From Streptomyces sp. CG4 (lineage in GTDB: Bacteria; Actinomycetota; Actinomycetes; Streptomycetales; Streptomycetaceae), in NCBI RefSeq assembly GCF_041080655.1, contig NZ_CP163526.1:62001-126000 (forward strand): DNA of 64,000 nucleotides, read 5' to 3'. Position numbers and translations under genes: made by a program. The notes below the pieces were generated by a model. It did no database searches, was not told the origin of the DNA, and saw only the letters and a list, made by a program, of their open reading frames with translations. Shown in pieces: positions 27,858 to 37,000 of the stretch. Position 1 is the stretch's first letter. Every line of letters starts with the position of its first letter.

Positions 27858-30431
27858 TCACTGGGCGGTGATGGACGTCAGTATCTTCAGCCGGGAGGCG
27901 CGGTGGGCCGGCCAGAGTGCGGCTAGCACTCCGACCACGAGGGCGATCAGGAAGAATAGCCCGAGCCGGTCCCAGGGCAGTGCCATTGCGTAGGTCGGCA
28001 GCGCCTGGCCTGCCAGCTTGCCGCCGGCCCAGGCAATGAAGACGCCCACGCCGATGCCGAGGACCGCGCCGAACAGTGAGATCACCACGGACTCCAGCCG
28101 GACCATCTGCCGGATGCCGGAGCGGGACAGGCCGATGGCGCGCAGCATTCCGAGCTCGCGGGTGCGCTCGAAGACCGACATGGCCAGGGTATTGATGACA
28201 GCGAGGACTGCGATGACCATGGCCATGCCCAGTAGCCCGTACATCATGTTGAGCACGGTGTTGGCTTCGCCGGCCTTCTCGCGGCGCAGGTCGTCTTTGT
28301 CCTGGACCTTGAGCAGCGGGCTGTTGCCGAGTGCGTCACGGATTTCCTTCTCGAGCCCGTCCGCCTTGCCGCTCGCGGCCTTCACCAGGATCTTGCTGTC
28401 TTTGACGGGCTTGGGGAGGTACTGGTCGACCAGGGCGGTGTCGGCGAGCATGTCGCCGGCGATCTGGTTGTCCTGGTATATGGCAGCGACCTTCAGGTCC
28501 CGGATGGAGTTCTTGCCCAAGAAGAAATCGGCCTTGAGGGTGTCACCGATCTTCCAGCCCTTCGCCTTGGCCTTGGACTGCGACACCGCGACGTCTTCGC
28601 CGTGCAGCGAGTCGGACGAGCCGCTGACGAAGTGGAGGTCGGTGACCTTCTGGAGCTGGCCGAAGTCCGTGGCGGTCATCTGGCCGTACTTGCCGTCGTT
28701 CCCGTAGGCGACGGACCGGATGCCGGCGGCGCCCACCACGCCCGGGAGGTGGGCGACCTGCCGGGACATCTTGGGGTCCAGGCCCTCGTAGTAGTGGGTG
28801 GTGATCTGGAAGTCGCCCTTGAAGTCCTTGGCGACGGCCTTGTCCAGGGTCTGCTGTACGGATGCGCCGATCACCGTCATGCCGGTGATCAAGGCGAGAC
28901 CGATCACGAGTGCTGAGGCGGTGGCGGCCGTGCGGCGGGGGTTGCGCAGCGCGTTCTGCTCGGCCAGCTTGCCCGTGATGCCGAACAGGCGAGTGGTGGC
29001 CTTGCCGGCCAGGGCGATCAAGGGGCGGGACAGCAGCGGGGCCAGGATGACGGTGCCGGCCATGATCAGCATCGCGCCGGTCATGGCGGGGGTCAGGCCG
29101 GTGAGATCCTGCAGAGTGGACGCGTACAGCATGATCGCTACGCCGAGGGCGGTGACGGCCGCGCCGATGGAGTTGCGCAGCACCAGGCTGCGCGGGGCGG
29201 GCGGCGCCTCGGCGGTGCTCAGCGCCTCGACGGGGGCGATCTTGGCGGCCTTGCGAGCCGGCAACCAGGCGGCCAGGACGGTCACCGGCACACCGACGGC
29301 GAGCGAGGAGAGCACTGGTGCGGCGCCGATGACCGGCGGGCCGTCGGGGAGGCCGGCACCGGAGGCGTTCAGCAGGGGGCGCAGCCCGAGGGCGATACCG
29401 GCGCCTAGGGCGAAGCCGATGGCGGAGGAGACCAGGCCCAGCAGGCCCGCCTCCGCCAGTACCGAGCGCATCACCTGGCGGCGGGAGGCGCCGATGGCGC
29501 GCAGCAGCGCGATCTCACGGCTGCGCTGGGCGATGAGCATGGTGAAGGTGTTGACGATGATGAACATACCGATGAACAGTGCGATCCCGGCGAAGGACAG
29601 CAGGGTCCTGGACATCGCGTCGCTGTCGGCGGCGATCATCTCGGCCTCGACGGCGGCCAGTTCGGTGCCGCTGGTGGCCTTGGCGCGGTCCTTGGGTAGG
29701 GCCTGCTGCACCTTCGCGGTCAGCGCAGGGTCGTCGGTGCCGGGCGTGGCCGCCAGCACCAACTCGTTGTACCGACCGGGGCTTGCGAAGAGTTTCTGGG
29801 CGGTGGCGGTGTCGAACAGTACGAGGTCGGCGCCCGCCGTCACCTTCGGATCGTCGGTGCCGACGAGCCCGACCAGCTTCTTGTGCAGGGTCGGGCCGTC
29901 GATAGCGAGGCGGACCGTGTCGCCGATCTTGTAGCCGCCGGCCGCCGCGGTCTTGGCGTCCAGCGCGATCTCGTCGTCGTCGGCCGGACCGCGGCCTTCC
30001 TTCAGCGGGTACGTGCCGTCCTTGCCATCTTTGCCGGGAACGTAGTTGGTGCCCTTGTTGCCCTGATCGTCGCCCAGCAGTTGGTTGTCCTTGCCCACGA
30101 GGTAGACAGTTCCGGTGGCGGTGGAGCGTACAGAGGCCACACCGGGAAGTGCGCGGAGTTTGTCGGCCAGCTGATCGTTGAGCACGGAGGCGGGCTTACC
30201 GTCCGCAGGCTCCTTCTCGGAGCGGGCGGCGTCGGACGGCGGCCTGCTGTCGGTTACGGAGACGGCCACGTCCTTCAGGCTCGTGGTCATGGCGTTCTGG
30301 TACGCGCTGCTGACGGTGTCGCTGAAGATGAGCGTGCCGGAGACGAACGCGGTGCCGAGGACGACCGCGAGCGCGGTCATCATCAAACGGGCTTTGTGCG
30401 CGAAGAGGTTGCGCAGGGCGGTACGGAGCAT
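27858..30431 (-). CDS. MacB/FtsX-type ABC transporter permease
   Basis: 857 aa. It has an N-terminal membrane span (LMMTALAVVLGTAFVSGTLI), a large extracellular MacB-like domain, then FtsX repeat 1 (about 265-400, LLSFAGIALFIGMFIIVNTF and SREIALLRAIGASRRQVMRS). A second periplasmic-like domain (about 510-700) and FtsX repeat 2 (TRELGMLRAIGLSRSGIRQM) complete the usual duplicated plan. The protein works with the ATPase encoded 42 bp upstream. Transporters of this class export or extract hydrophobic peptides or lipids and often give resistance to cell-envelope antibiotics. The divergent two-component system likely controls it. Confidence 0.85.
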   Translation of the reverse strand: MLRTALRNLFAHKARLMMTALAVVLGTAFVSGTLIFSDTVSSAYQNAMTTSLKDVAVSVTDSRPPSDAARSEKEPADGKPASVLNDQLADKLRALPGVASVRSTATGTVYLVGKDNQLLGDDQGNKGTNYVPGKDGKDGTYPLKEGRGPADDDEIALDAKTAAAGGYKIGDTVRLAIDGPTLHKKLVGLVGTDDPKVTAGADLVLFDTATAQKLFASPGRYNELVLAATPGTDDPALTAKVQQALPKDRAKATSGTELAAVEAEMIAADSDAMSRTLLSFAGIALFIGMFIIVNTFTMLIAQRSREIALLRAIGASRRQVMRSVLAEAGLLGLVSSAIGFALGAGIALGLRPLLNASGAGLPDGPPVIGAAPVLSSLAVGVPVTVLAAWLPARKAAKIAPVEALSTAEAPPAPRSLVLRNSIGAAVTALGVAIMLYASTLQDLTGLTPAMTGAMLIMAGTVILAPLLSRPLIALAGKATTRLFGITGKLAEQNALRNPRRTAATASALVIGLALITGMTVIGASVQQTLDKAVAKDFKGDFQITTHYYEGLDPKMSRQVAHLPGVVGAAGIRSVAYGNDGKYGQMTATDFGQLQKVTDLHFVSGSSDSLHGEDVAVSQSKAKAKGWKIGDTLKADFFLGKNSIRDLKVAAIYQDNQIAGDMLADTALVDQYLPKPVKDSKILVKAASGKADGLEKEIRDALGNSPLLKVQDKDDLRREKAGEANTVLNMMYGLLGMAMVIAVLAVINTLAMSVFERTRELGMLRAIGLSRSGIRQMVRLESVVISLFGAVLGIGVGVFIAWAGGKLAGQALPTYAMALPWDRLGLFFLIALVVGVLAALWPAHRASRLKILTSITAQ

Positions 30432-30473
30432 GGTGGTGTCAGTCCTGGGGTTGCGAGGTCTGGGGCTCGGTCG

Positions 30474-31298
30474 TCAGCTCGTACGGCCCTTGGAGTCGAA
30501 TCGGCGCATCCGGCCCAGGACGGCGTCGGCGGTCGGTTCGGGAAGGTCGTCGACGATCCGGCCGTCGGCGAGGAAGATCACACGGTCCGCGTAGGAGGCG
30601 GCGACCGGGTCGTGGGTGACCATCACGATCGTCTGCCCCATGGCCTGTACAGACTTGCGCAAGAACCACAGCACCTCGGTGCCGGAGCGGGAGTCGAGGT
30701 TCCCGGTCGGCTCGTCGGCGAAGACGATTTCGGGCCGGGAGGCGAGGGCGCGAGCGACCGCCACACGCTGCTGCTGGCCGCCGGAGAGCTGGGCGGGGCG
30801 GTGGGACAGGCGGCCGGACAGGCCCACAGTGTCAATGACCCGGGTCAGCCACTGCCGGTCGGGTTTGCGGCCGGCGATGTCCATGGGCAAGGCGATGTTC
30901 TCGGCGGCGGTCAGCGTCGGTAGCAGATTGAACGCCTGGAAGATGAATCCGATCTTGTCGCGACGCAGCCGGGTCAGCTCCTTGTCGCCCAGCGAGGACA
31001 GCTCCACCTCGCCGATGCGGGCCGAGCCGGAGGAGAAGGAGTCCAGGCCGGCCATGCAGTGCATCAGTGTGGACTTGCCCGAGCCGGAGGGACCCATGAT
31101 GGCGGTGAAGCGGCCGCGGCCGAACTCCACGGACACCGAGTCCAGGGCGACGACGCGGGTCTCGCCCTGGCCGTAGACCTTGCTCAGATCTGTCGCGCGG
31201 GCGGCGACGGCCGCGGTGGCGCGGAGGGGGAAAGAGGAGGCGGCCGCTGTACCGGCAGGGGCAGGGGATGAAGCTTCCTGGTCCGGCATCGCATGCAT
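30474..31298 (-). CDS. MacB-type ABC transporter ATPase
   Basis: 274 aa from the ATG at 31298 (MHAMPDQEASSPA), chosen for AGGAG 7 nt upstream. Walker A GPSGSGKST, Q-loop FIFQAFNLLPTLTAAENIAL, signature LSGGQQQRVAVARAL, Walker B EIVFADEPTGNLDSRSG and H-loop VTHDPVAA are all present. The unusual feature is an N-terminal 35-residue Ala/Pro-rich extension. It pairs with the FtsX permease encoded next and powers it. Confidence 0.9.
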   Translation of the reverse strand: MHAMPDQEASSPAPAGTAAASSFPLRATAAVAARATDLSKVYGQGETRVVALDSVSVEFGRGRFTAIMGPSGSGKSTLMHCMAGLDSFSSGSARIGEVELSSLGDKELTRLRRDKIGFIFQAFNLLPTLTAAENIALPMDIAGRKPDRQWLTRVIDTVGLSGRLSHRPAQLSGGQQQRVAVARALASRPEIVFADEPTGNLDSRSGTEVLWFLRKSVQAMGQTIVMVTHDPVAASYADRVIFLADGRIVDDLPEPTADAVLGRMRRFDSKGRTS

Positions 31299-31501
31299 CG
31301 TTGGCTCCTGGAATCGCATTCACGGCGTGCGCCGAGGGGTGAAACCACCAGTGAAGAGCGGGCCACGTTGCATGGGAGTCTCGATTTCTCGATACGTTCC
31401 CGATATGCGCGTACACGTTTAATGGAGCCTGGCAGCGGACACCGCCGCAGATGCGGAAGGATCGACGCGGGTCGGATGGCAGCAGATGCAGGAGAGGCCG
31501 T
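31299..31501. promoter_or_regulatory. divergent promoter region of ABC transporter and two-component system
   Basis: 200 bp between the ATPase start and the response-regulator start. It contains AT-richer stretches (TTTCTCGATACGTTCCCGAT and GCGTACACGTTTAAT) unlike the surrounding GC-rich DNA. The arrangement suggests that the OmpR-type regulator binds here and controls both directions. No exact operator repeat could be fixed by eye. Confidence 0.45.
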
Positions 31502-32176
31502 ATGCGAGTGCTGGTGGTCGAGGATGAGCTCTACCTCGCCGAGGCAGTGCAGGCAGGGCTACGGCTCGAGGCGATCGCCTCCGACATCGTCGGGGACGGC
31601 GACTCGGCCCTGGAGCGGCTGAGCGTCAATGAATACGACGTGGTCGTTCTCGACCGGGACATCCCCGGCACACACGGTGACGACGTATGCCGCATCATCG
31701 TTGAACGGCAGCTGGGATGCCGGGTTCTCATGCTCACCGCCGCAAGTCATCTTCGGGAGAAAGTCGCCGGATTCGAGGTAGGCGCCGACGACTACCTGAC
31801 CAAGCCGTTCGACTTGAAGGAACTCGTGGTACGACTGCGCTCACTCGCCCGCCGCCCGCGCCAGAGCACACCTCCCGTTCTCGAATACGCGGGAATCCAG
31901 CTCGACCCATTCCGACGGGAAGTCTTCCGTTCAGGACGCTACGTGTCGCTCACCCGGAAACAGTTCGCCGTCCTGGAAATTCTGATGACCGCACGAGGCG
32001 GCGTCGTCAGCGCGGAAACACTGCTGGAACGAGCCTGGGACGAAAACGCGGATCCCTTCACCAACGCCGTCCGCATCACAATCTCCACACTGCGCAAACG
32101 ACTCGGCGAACCGTCGGCCATTCACACGGTGCCCGGCGTCGGCTACCGCCTTGACGAAGCGAGCCAGGACCAGTGA
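31502..32176 (+). CDS. OmpR/PhoB-family response regulator
   Basis: 224 aa from the ATG at 31502 (MRVLVVEDELYLAEAVQAGL), preceded by GGAGAGG. The receiver domain has the phospho-acceptor in YDVVVLDRDIPGTHGDDV, the Thr switch in VLMLTAAS and the Lys in YLTKPFDLKELVVRL. The C-terminal winged helix has SLTRKQFAVLEILMTARGG, TNAVRITISTLRKRLGEPSA and IHTVPGVGYRLD. It overlaps the kinase gene by 4 bp (GTGA), so the two are co-translated. Confidence 0.9.
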   Translation: MRVLVVEDELYLAEAVQAGLRLEAIASDIVGDGDSALERLSVNEYDVVVLDRDIPGTHGDDVCRIIVERQLGCRVLMLTAASHLREKVAGFEVGADDYLTKPFDLKELVVRLRSLARRPRQSTPPVLEYAGIQLDPFRREVFRSGRYVSLTRKQFAVLEILMTARGGVVSAETLLERAWDENADPFTNAVRITISTLRKRLGEPSAIHTVPGVGYRLDEASQDQ

Positions 32177-33342
32177 ACAGCACGGCGACAGGCCACGAGA
32201 CCACGTCAGGGCCGACCGCACAGCCCCCGGTCCCGACCTGGCGCCCGCGGCGCCTGACCGCACGCATGAAGCTCACCCTCAGCTATGCGCTGTTCCTCGT
32301 CGCCGCCGGCGCCGTCACGCTGGGAATCATTTACCTGGCCATGCGCTACATCCCCACCTATCCGCTGACCGCCGCGAACCCACAGGATTCGACCAGCATC
32401 GCCTCCCGCTCGACGATCCTGAATACGCTGGTGGCCGTCTCGTCGTTCGCACTCCTGTTCCTGGCGGCCATCGGCCTGGGAGGCGGCTGGGTGATCGCGG
32501 GCCGAGTGCTGCGACCGCTGCACGAGATCACCCAGGCAGCACACCGCGCCGCCAACGGCTCCTTGGACCACCGCATCGGGCTGAGCGGCCGGCGCGACGA
32601 ATTCACGGACCTGTCCGACGCCTTCGACCACATGCTCGGCCGCCTGCAGCAGTCCTTCGAGTCCCAGCAACGCTTCGCCGCGAACGCCTCGCACGAGCTG
32701 CGCACCCCGCTCGCCATCACGCGCACCATGCTCGACGTCGCGACAGCCGATCCCGCCGGCCAGAACTACCCTCGGCTCATCACCCGGCTGCGCGACACCA
32801 ACCAGCGCGGCATCGAGATCATCGACGCTTTGCTGCAGCTCTCGACCCTCGGGCACACCCCGCTCACCACACACCCGGTCGACCTGGCCGGCCCGGCCGC
32901 CGAGGCCATCGCCATCACACGCGAAGAGGCCGAAACCCGCGGCATCACGATCTCCACCGACTGCCGCCCGGCCCTCGTCACCGGAGACAGCGTGCTGCTG
33001 CGCCAACTCGCAGTCAACCTTCTGCAGAACGCCCTGCGGCACAACCTCGCCACAGGCGGATCCGTCTCGCTGACCACTGGGCCCGACCCTCTCCGCCGCG
33101 GCCGCGCACTGCTGACCGTCACCAATACCGGGCCGCAGCTGCCCGACACGGTCGACACCTTCATCGAGCCCTTCCTGCGTGGCAAAGGGCGCATTTCCGG
33201 CGCCCACTCCGGGCACCGCGGACACGGCCTGGGACTCTCCATCGTCGCGAGCATCGTCGACGTCCACGGAGGCGATCTCCACCTGACCCCCAACCCCGAC
33301 GGCGGGCTCACCGCTCGAATCTCACTGCCCACCCACGGATAG
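32173..33342 (+). CDS. HAMP-containing sensor histidine kinase
   Basis: 389 aa with a GTG start coupled to the regulator stop. Span 1 is YALFLVAAGAVTLGIIYLAM. A short extracytoplasmic loop of about 35 residues and span 2 (VAVSSFALLFLAAIGLGGGW) follow. Then come a HAMP domain (RVLRPLHEITQAAHRAANGS), the H-box FAANASHELRTPLAITRTML (His phospho-site), N-box NLLQNALRHN and G-box HRGHGLGLSIVASIVDVHG. The tiny sensor loop is typical of intramembrane-sensing kinases paired with peptide-resistance ABC transporters, in line with the divergent MacB-like genes. Confidence 0.9.
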   Translation: MNSTATGHETTSGPTAQPPVPTWRPRRLTARMKLTLSYALFLVAAGAVTLGIIYLAMRYIPTYPLTAANPQDSTSIASRSTILNTLVAVSSFALLFLAAIGLGGGWVIAGRVLRPLHEITQAAHRAANGSLDHRIGLSGRRDEFTDLSDAFDHMLGRLQQSFESQQRFAANASHELRTPLAITRTMLDVATADPAGQNYPRLITRLRDTNQRGIEIIDALLQLSTLGHTPLTTHPVDLAGPAAEAIAITREEAETRGITISTDCRPALVTGDSVLLRQLAVNLLQNALRHNLATGGSVSLTTGPDPLRRGRALLTVTNTGPQLPDTVDTFIEPFLRGKGRISGAHSGHRGHGLGLSIVASIVDVHGGDLHLTPNPDGGLTARISLPTHG

Positions 33343-33388
33343 CGCCGCCGCAGGACGATGCCGACCAGCGCGATCCCCCCGGGGGCCG

Positions 33389-33815
33389 ATGGGGGCACTG
33401 CACGAGGACCCAGCGCTACTGCCGGACGAGGTGGAGGAGATCCTGCGCTAGGCGTATCCCAACCAGATGGCCATCCGACGCTTCCCGGCCGGGGACGTCG
33501 ACATCGGCGGCACCAGGATCCCTCTCGGCGACACCGTGATGCTGTGCATCGCCTCCGCCCACGCGACCCGCAGCGCTACCCCGAGCCGGACCGCTTCGAC
33601 ATTCACCGCACGGACAAGGCCCAGCTGACGCTGGGACACGGAGCCCACTACCGCCTGGGAGCTCCCCTCGCCCGGCTGGAAGATCCACACCGCAACTGGG
33701 CACCCTGCTGCGACGCTGCCCACAGCTCGCCCTCGACATACCTGCGGGCCAGCTCCGCTGGCGGCCGAACTTCCGCAGCCATGCCCTGAAGAAACTGCCG
33801 ATCACAGCCGGCTAA
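33389..33815 (+). pseudogene. cytochrome P450 C-terminal remnant lacking the haem cysteine
   Basis: It reads MGALHEDPALLPDEVEEILR then an in-frame TAG (33449). It continues YPNQMAIRRFPAGDVDIGGT and, after an indel near 33,563, DPQRYPEPDRFDIHRTDKAQ LTLGHGAHYRLGAPLARLE. The last part is the haem loop: the family needs a Cys where a CGC Arg codon (33652-33654) now stands. More indels follow before the end QLALDIPAGQLRWRP. The N-terminal two thirds is absent. It is surely dead; it may have belonged to the downstream biosynthetic locus. Confidence 0.8.
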
Positions 33816-34010
33816 CTCCCTCAAGCCCCCCGATTCGTGCGAACCGTTCCCTCCGCAACCGCACAAACCGGGTGCCCGAGGTCCTTAGCACGGTCTGTTC
33901 TGCGGGCATCCGCTACGTACTTCGATGTATCACGCACGCCTCTCGCTGCCCCTGTGCAAGCAGACGCGCCGATTGCGTCCTCGAGCGACCAATCTCTCTG
34001 CGGAGTACCC

Positions 34011-37000
34011 GTGACAACTGCACCAGTGACCATCCTGGGGATCAGTCCGTTTGGTGAACCCGACCCGAGACTCGTCGCTGCCGTCTGCCGGGCCGGTGGG
34101 CTCGGTGTGCTCGACCTCGGGAGGGGCGACCGGCGGGCGCGAGAGGCACTGAGCCTGGTCCGGCAGTGGGTACCGGGGCCGTTCGGTGTGCGTATGGGCG
34201 CGGGTTGCCTCCTCTCCCCCGCTGATCTGGGGGAGGCCGGGGGCGTGGACACGGTGCTGCTAGCCGCGGATTCGCCCCTGCGGCCGGGTGACCTCGGGGC
34301 CGGCCACCGGGTCCTGGTCGAGGTCACCAGCCGCGAGGAGGCGATCGCGGCCGCGAGCGCCCGGGCGCACGGCCTGGTCGCCCGTGGTCAGGAGAGTGGC
34401 GGGCGGGTCGGTGAGCTGAGCACCTTTGTGCTGCTCCAGCAGCTGCTGGCGGACGGGGAGTTGACCCTGCCCGTCTGGGCCTGCGGCGGCATCGGGCCGC
34501 ACACCGCCGCGGCCGCGGTGGTCGGTGGAGCGGCGGGAGTCGTCCTGGACACCCAGCTGGCGCTGCTCGAAGAGTCCGGGCTCGCGGAGGAGGTGGCCGC
34601 GGCGGTACGGACGATGGACGGCTCGGAGACGGTCGTGGTGGGCGGCCACCGGGTGCTGCGCCGCCGCGGGCCGCGCGCGCCGATGCCGGAGGACCCGGCC
34701 GAGGTGGCTGGCCTGCTCGGCGGCCGGGACCTGCATACCCAGTTGCTCCCGGTCGGGCAGGACGGCTTCCTGGCCGCCCGCTTCGCCGAGCAGTGGAGGG
34801 ATGTCGGCGGTGCGGTCCGCGCGGTCGGCGCCGCCGTCGTGGATGCGGTGCGGGACGATGCGGCGTCGAACGCGCTGCGCGGTGACTCGCCGCTGAGCCG
34901 GTCGCTGGGCACCCGGCTGCCCATCGCGCAGGGGCCGATGACCAGGGTCAGTGACCAGGCGCGGTTCGCCTCGGCCGTGGCCGAGCACGGTGCGCTGCCT
35001 TTTCTGGCGCTGGCGCTGTCCGGTCCGGAGCAGACGCGGACCCTGCTGGAGCAGACCCGTGCCGCGCTGGACGGCCGCCCCTGGGGCGTGGGCGTGCTCG
35101 GCTTCGCTCCCGAGCAGATCAAGGCCGCGCAGCTGGAGCTCATCCGGGAATTCCGGCCACGTTGCGCCATCATCGCGGGCGGCCGTCCCGCGCAGGCGTC
35201 CGCGCTGGAGGAGGCCGGCGTCGCAACGTTCCTGCATGTCCCCTCGCCGGGGCTGCTCAGACAGTTCCTGGGTGCCGGTGCGCGCAAGTTCGTCTTCGAA
35301 GGCTCCGAGTGTGGTGGTCACGTCGGGCCGAGAAGCAGCTTTGCGCTGTGGGAGGCCCAGATCGCGGTGCTCAGTGAGTTCCTGGACGGAGCCGAGGGAG
35401 CCGGGGGCATCGATCCCGGCGAGCTGAGGGTGTTGTTCGCTGGTGGCATCCATGACGAACGGTCATCGGCGATGGTGGCCGCGCTCGCCGCTCCGCTGTC
35501 CGCCCGTGGGGTGGCCGTGGGGGTGCTCATGGGAACCGCGTATCTGTTCACCGAGGAGGCGGTCGAGCACGCAGCGGTGCGGCCGCTGTTCCAACGGCAG
35601 GTGCTGGCAGCGCGGCGGACCGAGCTGCTGGAGACCGCGCCGGGCCACGCGACGCGCTGCGTGCGCAGCCCCTTCACCGCGGGCTTCGCGGGCGTCAAGG
35701 ACGAGTTGCGGTCCCAGGGTGTCCCGGACCGGCAGGCGTGGGAGCAGCTGGAGCGGCTGAACGTCGGGCGGCTGAGGGTCGCCAGCAAGGGAGTCGAGCG
35801 GGTCGGCGGGGACCTGGTCGAGGTGGACGAGGAACGACAGCTCGCCGAGGGCATGTTCATGGCCGGTCAGGTGGCGGTGCTGCGTTCCGAGGTCACTACG
35901 GTCCCCGCCCTGCACGAGTCGGTCAGCACAGCGGCCGCCGAGTTCTTCGCCGAGCGCGCGGCACAGCTGCGCGACCGGTTCGGTGTCGCCCCGCCCTGCG
36001 ACGACGCCGCGGCCGCGGACCCGGCCACGGGACCGGCCGCTGCCCCGGAGCCGCTGGACATCGCCGTGGTCGGGATGTCCTGCATGTTCCCCGGCGCCGC
36101 GGACCTGGCCGACTACTGGGCGAACGTGGTGGCGGGAGTCGACGCCGTCACCGAGGTGCCCGCCGAGCGGTGGGATCCGGCGGTCTATTACGCACCCGAG
36201 GCGGACAGCGCCCACACGGAGTCCAAGTGGGGCGGCTTCCTGCCGGACATCCCCTTCGATCCCTTGCGCTACGGCATCCCGCCCTCCTCGCTGGGCAGCA
36301 TCGAGCCGGTGCAGCTGCTGGCGCTGGAGGCGGCGCGGCGGGCCCTGCGGGACGCCGGTTACGAGGGGCGGGACTTCGACCGGTCCCGGGCCTCCGTGGT
36401 GTTCGGGGCGGAGGCGGGCAGTGATCTGTCCAGCGCCACCACGCTGCGCAACCTGCTTCCGGCCTATCTGGGGGAACTGCCGGCCGGGCTGGACGCGCAG
36501 TTGCCCAGGCTCACCGGGGACTCCTTCCCCGGGATGCTGGCCAATGTCATCTCCGGCCGGATCGCCAACCGGCTCGACCTGGGCGGTGCGAACTATACGG
36601 TCGACGCGGCCTGCGCCTCCTCGCTGGCCGCGGTGGACGTGGCCTGCAAGGAGCTGTCCGCTGGCACCAGCGACCTGGTGCTGTGCGGCGGCGCCGATCT
36701 ACACAACGGAATCAACGACTACCTGCTGTTCTCCTCGGTGCACGCGCTCTCACCGACCGGCCGCTCCCGCACCTTCGACGACGCGGCCGACGGCATAGCC
36801 CTCGGCGAGGGCGTCGCCTGCCTGGTGCTCAAGCGACTGGCGGACGCGGAGCGGGACGGGGACCGGGTCTACGCGGTGATCAAGGGCGTCGGCAGCGCCA
36901 GTGACGGCAAGTCGCTGGGCCTGACCGCCCCCCGCCCGGAGGGGCAGCGCGCGGCGCTGGAACGCGCGTACCGCAACGCCGGGATATCGCCTGCGCAGGT

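Noticed and set aside
33837..34010. Longer N-terminus for the large PKS (ATG-equivalent at 33837)
   Set aside because: The extra 58 residues have poor codon bias, and a good ribosome site precedes the GTG at 34011.
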